A stretch of DNA of 64,000 nt, taken from Lantana camara (lineage: Eukaryota > Streptophyta > Magnoliopsida > Lamiales > Verbenaceae). Shown here one piece after another: positions 10,465 to 21,939 of the stretch. The stretch covers positions 14,963,001 to 15,027,000 of the forward strand of contig CM074856.1 of NCBI GenBank assembly GCA_037501455.1, written 5' to 3'. Position 1 is the stretch's first letter. Each line of letters opens with the position of its first letter. A program made the position numbers and the translations under genes. The notes beneath the pieces are model-generated. The model made no database searches and had not been told where the DNA came from. It saw only the letters and a list, made by a program, of their open reading frames with translations.

Positions 10465-11500
10465 CATGAAAGAAAAGAGCGCTTGAGATCCCTCGTCCCG
10501 AAGTACGGATTGAGCCCAGGGAGAAATTTCTAGCCATCGAATTAGAGCCTGGCAATAAAGATAAAACCACCCAAATTGGCTTTAGCTTCTCAGGACCCTC
10601 GCAGATCATGAGGAGAACATTGATGTCTTTGCTTGGAAAGCGTCAGACCTCACTGGAATTGACCCCAGTATTATAGTCCACAGGCTCAACGTGGACCCTG
10701 CTTTCAAACCAATCAAACAGAAGAAGAGAGATGTCCACGGAGTTTGGAAGAGGGTTATTGAGGAGGAAGTGAACAAACTCCTCGAGGCCTAATATATTAA
10801 GCCCATATTGTACCCAGAAAGACCTTGTAACGTTGTTCTAGTACCCAAGAGCGCCAACAAATGGAGGATGTGTAATGACTTTACGGATCTCAACAAGGCT
10901 TGCCCCAAGGATCCATATCCCTTGCCTCGGATTGACCAGTTGGTAGACTCGACCGCGGGCTGTGAACTCATGAGCATGATGGATGCCTTCCAAGGGTATT
11001 AGCAAATCTTCATGACCCCTGAGGATTGTCCCAAAACCTCGTTCGTGGTACACATGGGGGTCTATTACTTTTTGGTCATGCCCTTTGGGCTCAAGAATGC
11101 GGGTGCTACGTATCAGCGCCTCGTTAATCGGATGGCCGAAAGGAAAATCAGAGGATCGATTGAGGTCTATGTAGATGATATGATAGTCAAGAGCGAGCGC
11201 CAATCTTCTCATCTGGAAGACTTGAGATGCACGTTCGACATATTACGACAATATGGCATGAAGTTGAATCCCTCTAAGTGTAAGTTTGGGGTACGAGGAG
11301 GAAAATTCTTGGGCTATATGGTTAGCCAGTGCAGAATTAAATCTAACCCAGAGAAGATCAAGGCCATCTTAGATATTCCATCCCCTCGTAATTTCAGAGA
11401 GGCCCAAGTTTTGGTAGGGAAAATAATATCTTTGAACAGGTTCATTTCCCGCTCCGCCGATAGGAATCTGCCATTCTTCAAAATTTTGCATAACGCTTGA
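10465..11500 (+). pseudogene. Reverse transcriptase of gypsy A pol (broken)
   Basis: RT copies element RNA into DNA in the cytoplasmic particle. Visible motifs: VVLVPKSANKWRMCNDFTDL, PYPLPRIDQLVD, MPFGLKNAGATYQR and the catalytic YVDDM at 11168-11182 with both Asp present. Then FGVRGGKFLGYMVS and the start of the connection domain follow. Breaks: a short deletion near 10608 against gypsy B, TAA at 10790 (CAG in B), TAG at 11000 (TAT in B) and TGA at 11498 (CGA in B). The active site survives but no full-length product is possible. Confidence 0.88.
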
Positions 11501-11536
11501 AATTTCGCTTGGACTGAAGAATGCGAAAAAGCGTTG

Positions 11537-12300
11537 TAGGATATGAAAGCTTACCTATCGTGCGCCCCGCTTCTGACAAAGCCGGTTGAGGGTGATAACC
11601 TGTTTGTACATCTCTCAGTTTCAGCGGAAGCCACGAGGGCGGTTTTGGTGGCCATGCGCGAGCGCAAGCATCTGCTTGTCTATTATCTGAGCAAAACCTT
11701 GCACGGTGCTGAAAAGAAGTACCTGGAAATTGAAAAGTTTGCTTTTTCTCTCATCAATGTGTCACGGAGGCTAAGACCCTATTTTCAAGCACACTCAATC
11801 ACTGTCCTTACAGATCAGCCACTAAGGCAAGTATTGTCCAAACTCGACGTCTCTGGGAGGCTAATAAAATGGGCCATTGAGCTGAGCCAGTTCGACATCA
11901 ACTTCGAGCCAAGAGCGGCCATACATGTATTTTTTATGGCGGACCTTTTGGTTGAGCATTTCGGTTTAGAGTCTGCCGTGCCAGAGAATGACGGTCTGTG
12001 GGTCCTGAACACAGATGGTTCATCGACCTCTCAGGGGGGAGGAGCAGGGGTAACCCTTGAGATCCCAACGGAATTGAGATAGATTTTGTAATCCGATTGG
12101 ATTTTCAAGTCACAGACAACGAGGCAGAGTACGAGGCCCTCATTCAAGGGCTAAAAATTGCTTTTCAAAATTGCGAGCCAGATTGAATGAACTTATGAGG
12201 CTCAAGAAACCACCATGGTGCAATACTTGGGAAAGGCAAAAGAAATAATTGATAAGTTCAAGGAATTCTACTTACTTCAGGCTCCACGAACGGAGAATGA
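11537..12300 (+). pseudogene. RNase H and second (archaeal-like) RNase H of gypsy A pol (broken)
   Basis: The first RNase H follows RT: KPVEGDNLFVHLSVS, ERKHLLVYYLSKTLHGAEKK, HSITVLTDQPLRQVL, ELSQFDINFEPR. After about 11990 a second RNase H begins with LWVLNTDGSSTSQGGGAGVT (catalytic Asp in NTDGSS). An acidic DNEAEYEAL-like stretch in another frame follows. A deletion near 12170 removes the segment that in gypsy B holds AYVDSQLIA, so the third catalytic Asp is lost. A dual RNase H is established for the plant Tat lineage. A TAG at 11537 replaces CAA of gypsy B. Confidence 0.8.
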
Positions 12301-12302
12301 GC

Positions 12303-13655
12303 GCGCGAACGCTGTCTCCGCCCTTGAAAGGTCATGTGAGCGTTCTGTTACATTTCTAAGAGCAGAGGAACCATTGATAAGGGAAAAAGTACCTACTCGA
12401 GCGATAGCCATGATTGATCCCGGAGAACCCTGTTGGCTCGATGACTTCATCAGATTCCTTAAGGACGGAGTTTGTCCCACGGATAAAGTGGAAGCACGGA
12501 AGATAAGGAGTAAGGCCCCTCGTTTCTCATTAGACCACGAGGTAAGATTCTTCAAGAAATCTTATCACGGCCCTCCTATGAGATGCTTAAGACCCTCGCA
12601 AGCCAAAGAGACCCTTGAGCACGTCCATAAAAGGAGTTGCGGAAATCACTCTGGAGGACGCATTCTTGCCAAAAAGATATTGAGGAGTGGCTTTTATTGG
12701 CCCACGGTCCTCCAAGACTCCATAGCATTCTCCAAGAAATGCCCCAAGTGTCTGTTTCACTCTAACATCCTGCAATTACCAGCGGCTCAGATGATCCCAT
12801 AGACGTCTCGTGGCCTTTTGGTCAGTGGGGCATTGACATTGTGGGACCATTGCCAATAGCGGTTGGACAGAAAAAGTATGTCATCCTAACTGTGGATTAC
12901 TTCACTAAATGGGCTGAGGCCGAGGCCGTGGCCAAAATTACGTTACGGGTAGTGAGAGACTTCATCTAGAAGAACATTATTTGCAGATATGATATCCCGA
13001 GGGTACTAATTTCAGACAATGGTTCCTAATTCATTGTAGCAGATACCCGAGAATGGTGTTAGGCATTGAACAACGATTCACTTCCGTGGGGCATCCCCAA
13101 TCCAACGGTCAAGCTGAAGTAACCAACAGGATTATCTTGCAACACTTAAAGACTATGCTTGAAAGCAAAAAGAATGAGTGGGCCGAGGAATTACAAGGGG
13201 CTTTATGGGCTTACCGCACAACTTCCCGAGCGGCCACTGGTGAAACCCCCTACTCCCTCGTCTACGGTTCATAGGTAATGATACATGCGGAAATTGTACA
13301 CGAATCCGCACGAGTGGCATATTTCGAGCCTGAAACTAACAAGGAAAAAAGGGCTTTCGAGCTGGATGTTTTGGAAGAAAGTAGAGACAATGTCTAGGCA
13401 CGTATTCACAAGTATAAGGCATCTGTGGCTCGACAGTACAACAAGCGAGTCAAAGAAAGGATGTTCCAGATGGGAGACTTAGTCCTAAAGAAAGTTGAAG
13501 TGTCGAAACACGTGGGAAAGTTTGATCCAAATTGGGAAGGACCATTCAAAGTTATCCAAGTCAGAGCAAATAACACTTACACGCTCGAGACACTTCAAGG
13601 TGAGCGTCTCCCTCGTCCCTCGAATGCATGTAACCTTCGACGATTCTATGTTTAA
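12303..13655 (+). pseudogene. Integrase of gypsy A pol (broken)
   Basis: An HHCC zinc-binding domain lies around 12618-12760 (CGNHSGGRILAKKILRSGFY, KKCPKCLFHS). The DDE core follows: Asp in QWGIDIVGPL, Asp in VLISDNGS, Glu in SNGQAEVTNR. The C-terminal part (13425-13655) has GDLVLKKVEVSKHVGKFDPN and WEGPFKVIQVRANNTYTLE, a GPY/F-like module, with no chromodomain. Breaks: a one-base loss near 12800, TAG at 12967 (TGG in B), TAA at 13027 (CAA in B), a shift near 13060 and TAG at 13272. The final segment is intact and ends at 13655. Confidence 0.87.
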
Positions 13656-14074
13656 ATCTTCCTAAAGTATTCTTGTAAAACCCCAGTTTTGGGCTTGATG
13701 TATTTCTTATTTACAAGCGCAAGTAATTGAACAATTTTCTTCTAGATAACAAGCTTTCTTGCATTCTTGTATTTGACAAGGAGTTCCCCCTTGGAACCCT
13801 AGGCAATAGCCACACAGGCCCAAGGCGTGTGAATCCCCCTTTTACCAAGGGTGGTATTATGCTTATCAATCCCTAAACTCCGTATTAAGGTTCGCCCTTA
13901 TCGGAAAGCTTGATAACGCTAAAAACTGATCCCAAAGTGAGAGGCAAGACCAACCAGATCTCACTTTTGGTTCACGCTCGGAGCCACAAAATAGCCAGCT
14001 GGAATCTCACTCCCAGCTCGCGCTCGAAATTTCCCAACACTTAGAAAAATTCTTAGCAAATACATGTATAGAAA

Positions 14075-14600
14075 TATCCCAAGTAACCAGGGCAACTTTA
14101 TAAATGAGCCCCTCGCGTTCAGTGTAGGAGTTCCCCGCACATGCTTTAACCAGGGTGCCCTCGTACATGAGCCCTTCACGTACCTTACAAAAAGCCCTTA
14201 TGAAAGTTCCTCAAATAACCAGGGCACCCACGCAGAGTGGTCCCTCGCGTTTTATTTGAAATGGGTGTTTATAGTGCCAAACGTGAACCAGGGAGCCCTT
14301 GAGAATGGGCCCCTCGGATTCTTTCAAAACTCGCAAGAAATTCACTAAGTAACCAGGGAGCCCTCGAGTGAGGCCCCCTCGCGTGCTTATGAATTCTTAT
14401 GAAATCTTTTTAAAATAGCCGGGGAACCCTTGGAGTAAAGTCCCTTGTGTTCATTACAATTTCTTATAAATTTTCTTAAGTGTTCGAGGGCCCTCATGGA
14501 AGGATCACCCGTATCTAACATTCAAGAACAACTTTTAGACAAGTTCTCATAAGTCTTAACCAGGGTACCGTCGAAGCGTGACCCTCGAGTTTGCCGGGGA
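14075..14600 (+). repeat. Diverged tandem repeats in the 3' untranslated part of gypsy A
   Basis: About seven imperfect units of roughly 65-80 bp, each starting near AACCAGGG and followed by CCCTCG.. and GAGCCCCTCGCG-like text. They lie between pol and the antisense ORF. Gypsy B has a different, cleaner tandem array in the same position (62688-63130). Confidence 0.7.
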
Positions 14601-15253
14601 CTTAGTATAATTTTGCAAGTTTGTATGCCATGATTACTTAGCTTTCTACTCAATTCTTATGTTAGAACTTGATGAAACAAGCGCAAAGTAAAGTGCATAA
14701 AAGACAAGCGCAGTAGGAAAAAGGAAACATGCAATCATTAGTAAAGATAAAAGAGGAGCTAACGCTCAAATTATAGAATATGAGGGCTCCATGGCCCTTG
14801 ATGGTCAATCAAAAAAAGAGAAAAAAGAAGAGAAAAAAGAAGTGAAGAGCTTACTACAAAGTTCTGAAAGAAGAAATGATAAAGCTTTTACAAGAGAAAT
14901 TGATCAAGGCGGGATATTTTGGGCTGGGGCTTCTTCAAGGTCCACCACTTCTGTTGATGGAGCTAGCACTTGAGACTTGGGCTCTTGAACTTGGGAAGTC
15001 TGAGGGGTGGCAGCAGGAGCATTCGATGGCACAGTGGCCTCAACCGCTGGAGCAGGAGTATTCTCACTGAGAGGCGCTTGGATCGCGTTGTCAAGTTGGC
15101 CCTCAGGGGGAGATACAACATCAGTAACCCCCTTGTTGTTCTCTTTAGTAAGGGGCTCCTCCTCCGTTTGGCGAGCCCTCATGAACTCATCTTGTAAGAG
15201 GTTGACCAAATCGTTATACTCCGGCTCAGTCAAATTGGCTTGAGGGTCCTCCT

Positions 15254-17810
15254 TGTTGGTGTGGCGGGCCCAAGGCAGAGTGACGGTATAGCGTAATATT
15301 TCAAAAAATTTCGCCATAACCTCGTTATCAAAATATTTCCAAAATATTTTAATAAAGCAGAGGAATAAATCGGGCAGCATAACTCTAATATATACAGGCA
15401 TCGATAACATAATTTTAAATCATCTAGCATATAATCACAATATGCAAATATTAATTTGGGCAGCATAACGGTATTACCGTATTGCAATATTGACTATCAA
15501 CGGCACTTTTCCAGCACCTTGATTTTTTCTCGTGAAACCGGCAGAGCTTCCCCGCAATATCCCCGATTAAGAAATTGGAGTGTGGGCTCCGACAGTATTT
15601 CGCTAAATACTTTGAGAAAATATTTTTCAGAAAAACCCTTTTTTCTAAAACCTAAAAATCTCTATTTTCTAATAATTAAGTGGATTATATATTAATTATA
15701 TAACCACCTAATTAAGTAATTAATTAATCCTTAATTAAGGATTAATTAATATTGAAGAGAGAGAGTGACTCGGAACCAAGAAAACTGAAAAATGGAATGC
15801 AGAAGTTGATTGCCAAAAGAAATGAGCAAAGGCCCTATTTATAGCCAAGGTTTAGGGTCAAATTCGTCCAAAAAATGGAAAATTGTCGTGCACTCCAAGG
15901 GCCGACGACGAATCCGGGACTGCCACGTGGAAGATCACGTGGCGTCGAGCACGCGCCAAACGACCTCCGCACGCACCGCCCGTGTGGCGGCTGTGTGGCT
16001 GGCGCGTGCACGAGCAGCTGCCACGTGTCGAACCGGTCCGGTCCGACCGGCGGTTCACGGTTCAGCTGTGAACCGGTCGGCTCAGGCGGTCTGACTCGGT
16101 TGCCACGTGTTGAATCACCATTCATCCACGTGTCCGGGTCGGGCAAACCGTGACCCGATCCTATCTGAAGACTCGAACCGCTGACCCGCTTTCTTGGTCC
16201 GTTGACTAGCTCAGTCAACACAATCTGGGCCGTTGGCTCGTGCTGACGCGGCACGTTCCTCATCGTCCACGTGTCGAACACGCTGGTGCCCACCCGTTGA
16301 CGTGGCATGACACGTCAGCTGCCACGTCAGCACTTCTGCCAATCGGGTGCCGCACGCGCCACCACATGGCAACTGTGTGGCTGGCAAGTGCTTCCCACGC
16401 GTCAGGGCACTAGATTGTGCCACGTGGCCTGATCCGGTCCGAACCGGATCCGACCCTATCCAGGTAAGGTCCGGCCCTGCCCTTTTGACCTGATTTGAGC
16501 GTTGACTCGGACTATTCAACCCGTTGACCGACCCGTTTCAAAACGAATCTGGACCGCTGGAATGCGCTGACGCGGTGCAATCCTGGATGTCCACGTGTCG
16601 CACACGGTGGCGCCCTATCAGCGCCACTTGGCCGCTGACCCGCTGACGTGGCATGACACGTCACCTGCCACGTCAGCACTTCCGCCACGTCTTTTTTTTT
16701 TTTTTTGAAAAAAATTTATTTTCTCCAAAATAAGATTTCGGGCATTTCCAACTCTTTGAAATTTAATTTATTTTCTCAAAATAAATTCTTTGGCTATTTT
16801 CACACTATTTGAAAATTCATTTCTCTCTCTCATTTTAATATTTTCTCTTTGATCTTCATTGGGGCTTGCAAGGGGACCTGCAGGACTAATTAATCTTAGC
16901 TCCAAACGGGTCAATCCATTATCATCCCATGATAATAATCGATTATCGTTTAACAATATTTAATTCCACTAAATAAATATTGTTGAACTCTAAAATTAAT
17001 TAAATTATTCACGAATTTCTCGATCTAGAATAATTTTGCATTTTACTCCTCTGTACAGATATCCATGAAAAATAAATCAATACTACTATCATTTATTTTT
17101 CACTTCTAATCTGAAATTTCTTGATTCGCCTTAAGTCCAAATCCCGTGTATGTGAAACACATTCAACATACAACTTCGGTGACGCACACACGAAGTACTT
17201 TGGCCAAAGATTTAATTTGAACTTTTTGTAAATCTATTTCAGGGATATCTTTAACCTTCCAGCAAGGCTACAGATTCCTCGATCAATATTTCTCTTTAGC
17301 ACATTTCATGCAATCACCGAACGTACAAAGTATTTTGGCCACCCGTTACCGAGACCTCACTTCTGAGTACATCACAGTGATTAACACTACATGTCTAAAG
17401 TAGAAACACCATCAGGATTAAGAGTCTAATGCTTCCGAGATTTTGTTCATTTTAGATAGCAGTATAAAATGAACAATCTCAGTGGTCCAGTTCGATGTTT
17501 CCAATCTCATTGAAAATAATCAATGTGTTATAATCGGAAAATCCATTTCCCTATGACGAAAGACTAATCATCTTATATAACACATTATAGTCTTGATAAG
17601 AACATTTTCTTATCATACTGACTAGAACTTTAATGACACGTGATTCTTGGTATTTAAAGTCTTTTCCTATGAAACACATTTCATATAAAAATACCATCAC
17701 ACGTCATTAATTATTAAATTCGTAAAATACTCATAACTTGCGAAAATTTCAGTTTTATTAATCCAAAATATTTACAGTATAATTGGATTTTCAGGGCATT
17801 AATCCCAACA
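15254..17810 (-). mobile_element. Solo LTR (family 1, copy 1) inside the antisense ORF of gypsy A
   Basis: 2,557 bp, TGTTGG...CCAACA, flanked by perfect 5-bp duplications CTCCT (15249-15253 and 17811-17815). The orientation is set by a TATA box on the minus strand and by the relation to the second copy at 18867-32008. No internal domain is attached, so it is a solo LTR. It contains a 346-bp tandem duplication (units near 15960-16330 and 16330-16690) that the second copy lacks. The LTR type (TGTTGGGATTAATGCCCTG on the minus strand) suggests Ty1/copia, but that is inference. Confidence 0.85.
15836..16690 (-). promoter_or_regulatory. LTR promoter: TATA box with upstream ACGT-core cluster
   Basis: On the minus strand TATAAATAGGGCC lies near 15845-15833. 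Upstream of it (15915-16690 in window numbers) I count at least 15 ACGT cores, many as CCACGTGTC, CCACGTGG or TGACGTGGCA. Such G-box/ABRE-like motifs bind plant bZIP or bHLH factors and often confer light, ABA or stress response. That response is an inference here. Confidence 0.5.
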
Positions 17811-18525
17811 CTCCTCACCAGCTTCAGGAACTGAGCAGCGCTCGTCGAAGCGGAGTCCCATATCCGCGCGCCCTCGAGGGCCTTCTGCAAAACCCAAGTA
17901 GATGAGTTGTTCAACCGCCAAATTAGAGGCCTTCTGGGCCTCGTCATAACAGTGAAGGGAGGCAGCGAAACCAAATGCCTTGGAGTGGCAGAATTTAACG
18001 AGGGCCTCTCGGTTGGCTATTGCAATGCGCTCAGGGAGCACCCTGTTAAACTCCTCTTCATAGGCACTCTTGTGGCCCCAATGTATTTCTTTTCAGCGGA
18101 ATTAAGTTGTGTGCTCTGCTAGTTCACCTCTTGCATCAGCTTCTCGTTGGAATCTTTGGGCTTTGTCAGGTCTGTACGGTATTTTTTCCGAGACGCCTGT
18201 AACTTCTCCAACTCATTTTTTACCTTAGCATGCTCAGCCTCAAGGGACTCGAATTTGGCCCTCAGTACATTATTTTTCTCCTGAAGTTGGGCAGGGTTGG
18301 CCGCTCGAACCATCTTCTTACACTTTGCTTATGCTCGGAGTACACAGCCATGCGTTGCTGAAGTTGCAGCATTTAATGCCTGACATTTCGAGCGGTCAAT
18401 ATGAAAGGACATCATTAATTGCTTGTTCAGAAGAAAGTTTCCAAGCATGCAACCTCTTTAAACGAGCGTAACCCTCGGAAGTTTTGAAATCAGGAATTCT
18501 ACAACCCTCATTATTAAAGGCTACA

Positions 18526-18541
18526 GAATTGGGGGGCAAAA
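18526..18541 (+). other. Polypurine tract of gypsy A
   Basis: GAATTGGGGGGCAAAA directly precedes the 3' LTR start TGATGGGGCT at 18542. This is the expected plus-strand primer site. Confidence 0.65.
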
Positions 18542-18866
18542 TGATGGGGCTAAAACACGTTTGACCCTCGTTTTGACACGCGAGCGTGTGACGCGTGGAA
18601 GCCCGGGCCCCATATATGCCACCCTCGGGACGAGCCTCACCCTCGTTCCCAAGGATGTTCCAATCCCTCAAAGAGTTAATTCCCGAGCGTGAGGTACTGC
18701 GACCCTTAGTGCCCTCATGCACTCACCCTCTGAGGTACCTTCCCGCATAGGCAAATAAAGGAATGGGCTCTCCTCTTGGGTTTCATGGCATTGGCCCAGG
18801 TGCCCCTCGAACCCGCGAGCCTCCATGGCCTGTATTAAACCCGAGCGTGCATCCAACCCTCGGTAT
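18542..18866 (+). repeat. 3' LTR of gypsy A, first part
   Basis: Homologous to the first half of the 5' LTR. It is cut after GGTAT by the family-1 LTR, and the LTR continues at 32009-32499 after the repeated GGTAT. Confidence 0.9.
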
Positions 18867-20529
18867 TGTTGGTGTGGCGGGCCCGACACAGAGTGATGGT
18901 ATAGCATAATATTCAAAAAATTTCGCCATAACCTCGTTATCAAAATATTTCCAAAATATTTTAATAAAGCAGCGGAAAAAATCGGGCAGCATAACTCTAA
19001 TATATACAGGCATCGATAACATAATTTTAAATCATCTAGCATATAATCACAATATGCAAATAATAATTTGGGCAACATAACGGTAATACCGTACTGCAAA
19101 ATTGGCTATCAACGGCACTTTTCCAGCACCTCGATATTTTCTCGTGAAATCGGCAGAGCTTTCCCGCAATATCCCCGATTAAGAAATTGGAGTGTGGGCT
19201 CCGGCAGTATTTCGCTAAATACTTGAGAAAATATTTTTCAGAAAAACCTTTTTTTCTAAAACTAGAAAATCTCTATTTTCTATTAATTAAGTGGATTATA
19301 TATTAATTATATAACCACCTAATTAAGTAATTAATTATCCTTTAATTAGGATTAATTAATCCTAGAGGGAGATTGTTAGGAATAGTACCCTAGAAAGCCG
19401 ATTCGAAGTAATCCGTTTTGGGACTTTCCTAGTATCACAGACAATCTTTGAATAATATGCGATTGATTAATATCATAGGCAAACACTTCTTTATATGCTC
19501 TTGTTTGGTATGCGTTTACTTTAGCTGTGCATGTATGAGAACTCCCCTAATCCTGATGACTTTAGGACTCTACCATTTAGGTGAAATGGTTCATGAAACG
19601 AGCCCTACATCACATAAGTCATGATTAGTAAAATACTCCAAGCCGATGAGTCCTACAGGCAGTGGGAGTGTCAACCTGACTCCTCTAAGGCTTGCTTGTG
19701 GGATCACGCCCTTAAGAAGGACCACCTTGTTTCATGGAGGTGCAAAGTGTATAGTTGATACGTGCGTGATACATGAGGGTGCTTACTTTAATAAGTAAGT
19801 TCACTGAGGTGCCCCGTGTGAGAACATTCCTAAATGGGAAAGGAAGTTTCTATTTCAGGAAATGGAAACTTCCAGATTAGGAAATATCTCACGAGTCATT
19901 GATGTGATTAATTGATCCTTAGACTTGAGGTTCCATGTCACTTTATGAGTCAACTCTGTAGTCTTTGGTATAAGCTTTAAAGGGTGTCGCCTTAGACAAC
20001 TGATTCAAGGCTTATGCTGGGGCTGCACAAGTGATTCATGAAAGTGAATGAGAATCAAGAAAGGACCTACACTTGCATTTGCAAGGTGATCTCTTATTGT
20101 GTAAGTCATTCATATGCCATATGGAGTCCTTGGCCAAGGCAGTAGATCAATACATCAAGAAAAGGGTTTCTTGGATTGTGATCAAATGGATATGAAATGC
20201 ACTTAGCTTTAAGACCGGATTATTAGGGTTCTGATTATTCCCTTGCCCTAGATCTTGGTTGAGAGATAGTAAGTAGGAGGATTGTATCTCACATGAATCA
20301 ATGACTTAAAGGTTCTGTCGAATCCGAACATTCCAATTCAACTAGGGGTTAAACACCTGTTGCTAGACTATGGTCGTTTAATCTGTGGACTGATTAATTA
20401 ATTAGTGAATTAATTAATTAGGGTCACTGCTAATTGAATTGAGAACCTAGAGGGTCACACACAACAACTTGGTTACATGAGTTGAGGCTTGAAAATGATT
20501 AAACGAGTTAATCGGGCCTAGAGGGTTCC

Positions 20530-20602
20530 ACACGTGTGAAATCACACGTGTCGGTCACGTGAGGAGCACGTGTCCTTGGGACACGTGCCTCACACGTGTA
20601 TA
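20530..20602 (+). promoter_or_regulatory. Six CACGTG G-boxes in 70 bp (copia D 5' LTR)
   Basis: CACGTG occurs six times between 20530 and 20602, several inside longer palindromes (ACACGTGT). It lies about 330-400 bp upstream of TATAAATAGG (20935-20944). The 3' LTR has the same cluster at 28401-28470. G-boxes are known binding sites of plant bHLH/bZIP regulators. Confidence 0.6.
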
Positions 20603-20934
20603 TGTATATATATGATATATATTAAATAATTAAATGTGTTAATTATTTAATAGACTTTGGTTTAATTTTGAATTAAAAAGAAAGTCTTATTTTGGAGAAA
20701 AATAATCTAGTTAATTAATTATGAATTAATTAATTAGATAAAATAAGTTATTTATTTTAAATAAATAAAGTATGAAATTATCCAAAAATAGTTTGGATAT
20801 TTTTAGCTCTCTTGAAAGTTGATTTGAATTAGAATTCAAAGTCAAAGTCAAATTACTTAATGATCAAGTAATAGGAGAGAGAGGGACCAAAATCCTAGCC
20901 CATAAAGGACTAGGAATTTTCGGTCCTCCCCTCT

Positions 20935-20960
20935 TATAAATAGGGGAGCTCGAGCTCCCC
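20935..20960 (+). promoter_or_regulatory. TATA box and adjoining 18-bp palindrome (copia D 5' LTR)
   Basis: TATAAATAGG is followed at once by GGGGAGCTCGAGCTCCCC, a perfect palindrome. If transcription starts about 30 bp after the TATA box, the palindrome lies at or just before the RNA 5' end. The same pair occurs in the 3' LTR near 28806-28831. Confidence 0.6.
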
Positions 20961-21658
20961 TTAGAGCTAATTGACAATTCTTTTGGTTCATGTGTTGAAC
21001 ACCTTCCTTTCTCCAAGATTAAATTAAACCCTAGGTTAAGCCTAAACACTAACTAGAGAACTAGCATCCTTACTAGTTAGATTGTAGCCAAGTTGGTGGA
21101 CTATCTCTAGAGAACTTCAAGTTAGAAGTTTTGAAGATTCGAGCTTTACCAAAAGTTGGGATCAAGCTAAACGATCAAAAGGGATGATGAAACGATTCTG
21201 AACCCGACATGAAACGAATGAAAAAATCGAACCAAAGAAGATGGCGAAAACCGTTCGTCCATATCCTGAAGGATGAATTTTTTCACGAGGGTTTTGTGAC
21301 TGGCAGTTTTCTACTTTCGCGAAACTGGTTTTCGAACGGAGTTTCAATCCTGCTTTTCTCGTTTCATGTTTCTTTCTTTATGTTATATTGTTAAGAACTT
21401 CCCTAACATGAATTGAATCTAGGTTGGTTTGGATTGCTATCCCGACAATGGATTCTGAAGTAGAAAGAGACTTTCGAGGGACGGGTTGTCAAGCCGCGAG
21501 AAGAGCGTTCTTGGGTGGCTTGAAACGCTTCAAGAAAGAATAAAAGAAAAGTAAGTTTTCTATCTTTACGAATTTGGTTACACGATTGCGAGTCCTAGAT
21601 CCTTTTGTTGGGAAAATTTTTAAATTCCGCTGCTTTCTGATTCGTGTTTTCCAATAAG

Positions 21659-21671
21659 TGGTATCAGAGCC
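21659..21671 (+). other. Primer binding site of copia D (initiator tRNA-Met type)
   Basis: TGGTATCAGAGCC, two bases after the 5' LTR, complementary to the 3' end of plant initiator tRNA-Met. This is the standard primer of Ty1/copia elements. Confidence 0.85.
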
Positions 21672-21939
21672 ACCTCGTTAATCGTGTTTCTGATTCGTCT
21701 CAATTATTCTGAATTTGGTAGAAATTCTTAGGCTTAGATGCGAATTAGGTATTCATGAGTTCTTTTAGAAAGCCTGAAATACGAAACTGTAATTTTTCCT
21801 GAATTTCTGAAACTGTTTTCTTAAATCGTGATTTTGAAAACCGTTTTGATTAAAATATGTTTAAATCAAATTTTTTAATTTTGGATTGAACTGGGTTTTG
21901 GAGAAACCCAAAATACGAAACGGAACACGAAAAAGGACG

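Larger units (their letters stand above)
14904..18540 (-). pseudogene. Antisense ORF of gypsy A, interrupted by a solo LTR
   Basis: Minus strand, read from about 18540 to the stop at 14904. First part (18540-18396): LPPNSVAFNNEGCRIPDFKT, then a break. Middle (18313-18119): a charged heptad-rich stretch likely to form a coiled coil (LQEKNNVLRAKFESLEAEHA). Next (18080-17816): REALVKFCHSKAFGFAASLH. After the solo LTR at 15254-17810 it resumes with NLTEPEYNDLVNLLQDEF and an Ala/Pro/Glu-rich tail ending at 14904. The opposite-strand ORF of gypsy B (63382-64000) shares these last two segments in the same order. Function unknown; similar antisense ORFs are known in Tat elements and some are filed as gypsy-type putative transposase proteins. 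Stops and shifts make this copy dead. Confidence 0.7.
19374..21656 (+). repeat. 5' LTR of copia D
   Basis: 2,283 bp, same length as the 3' LTR. It carries a G-box cluster (20530-20602), a TATA box (20935) and an 18-bp perfect palindrome right after the TATA box (20943-20960). Confidence 0.9.

Noticed and set aside
14904..15070. Short plus-strand frames opposite the antisense ORF of gypsy A
   Set aside because: They are shadows; the minus strand carries the motifs shared with gypsy B.
15810..16519. Several overlapping Arg/Pro/Thr-rich frames on both strands
   Set aside because: They lie in the GC-rich promoter part of the family-1 LTR and are not kept in the second copy.
20864..21394. Identical small frames repeated at 28735-29265
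   Set aside because: They are within the two LTRs of copia D and simply repeat because the LTRs do.
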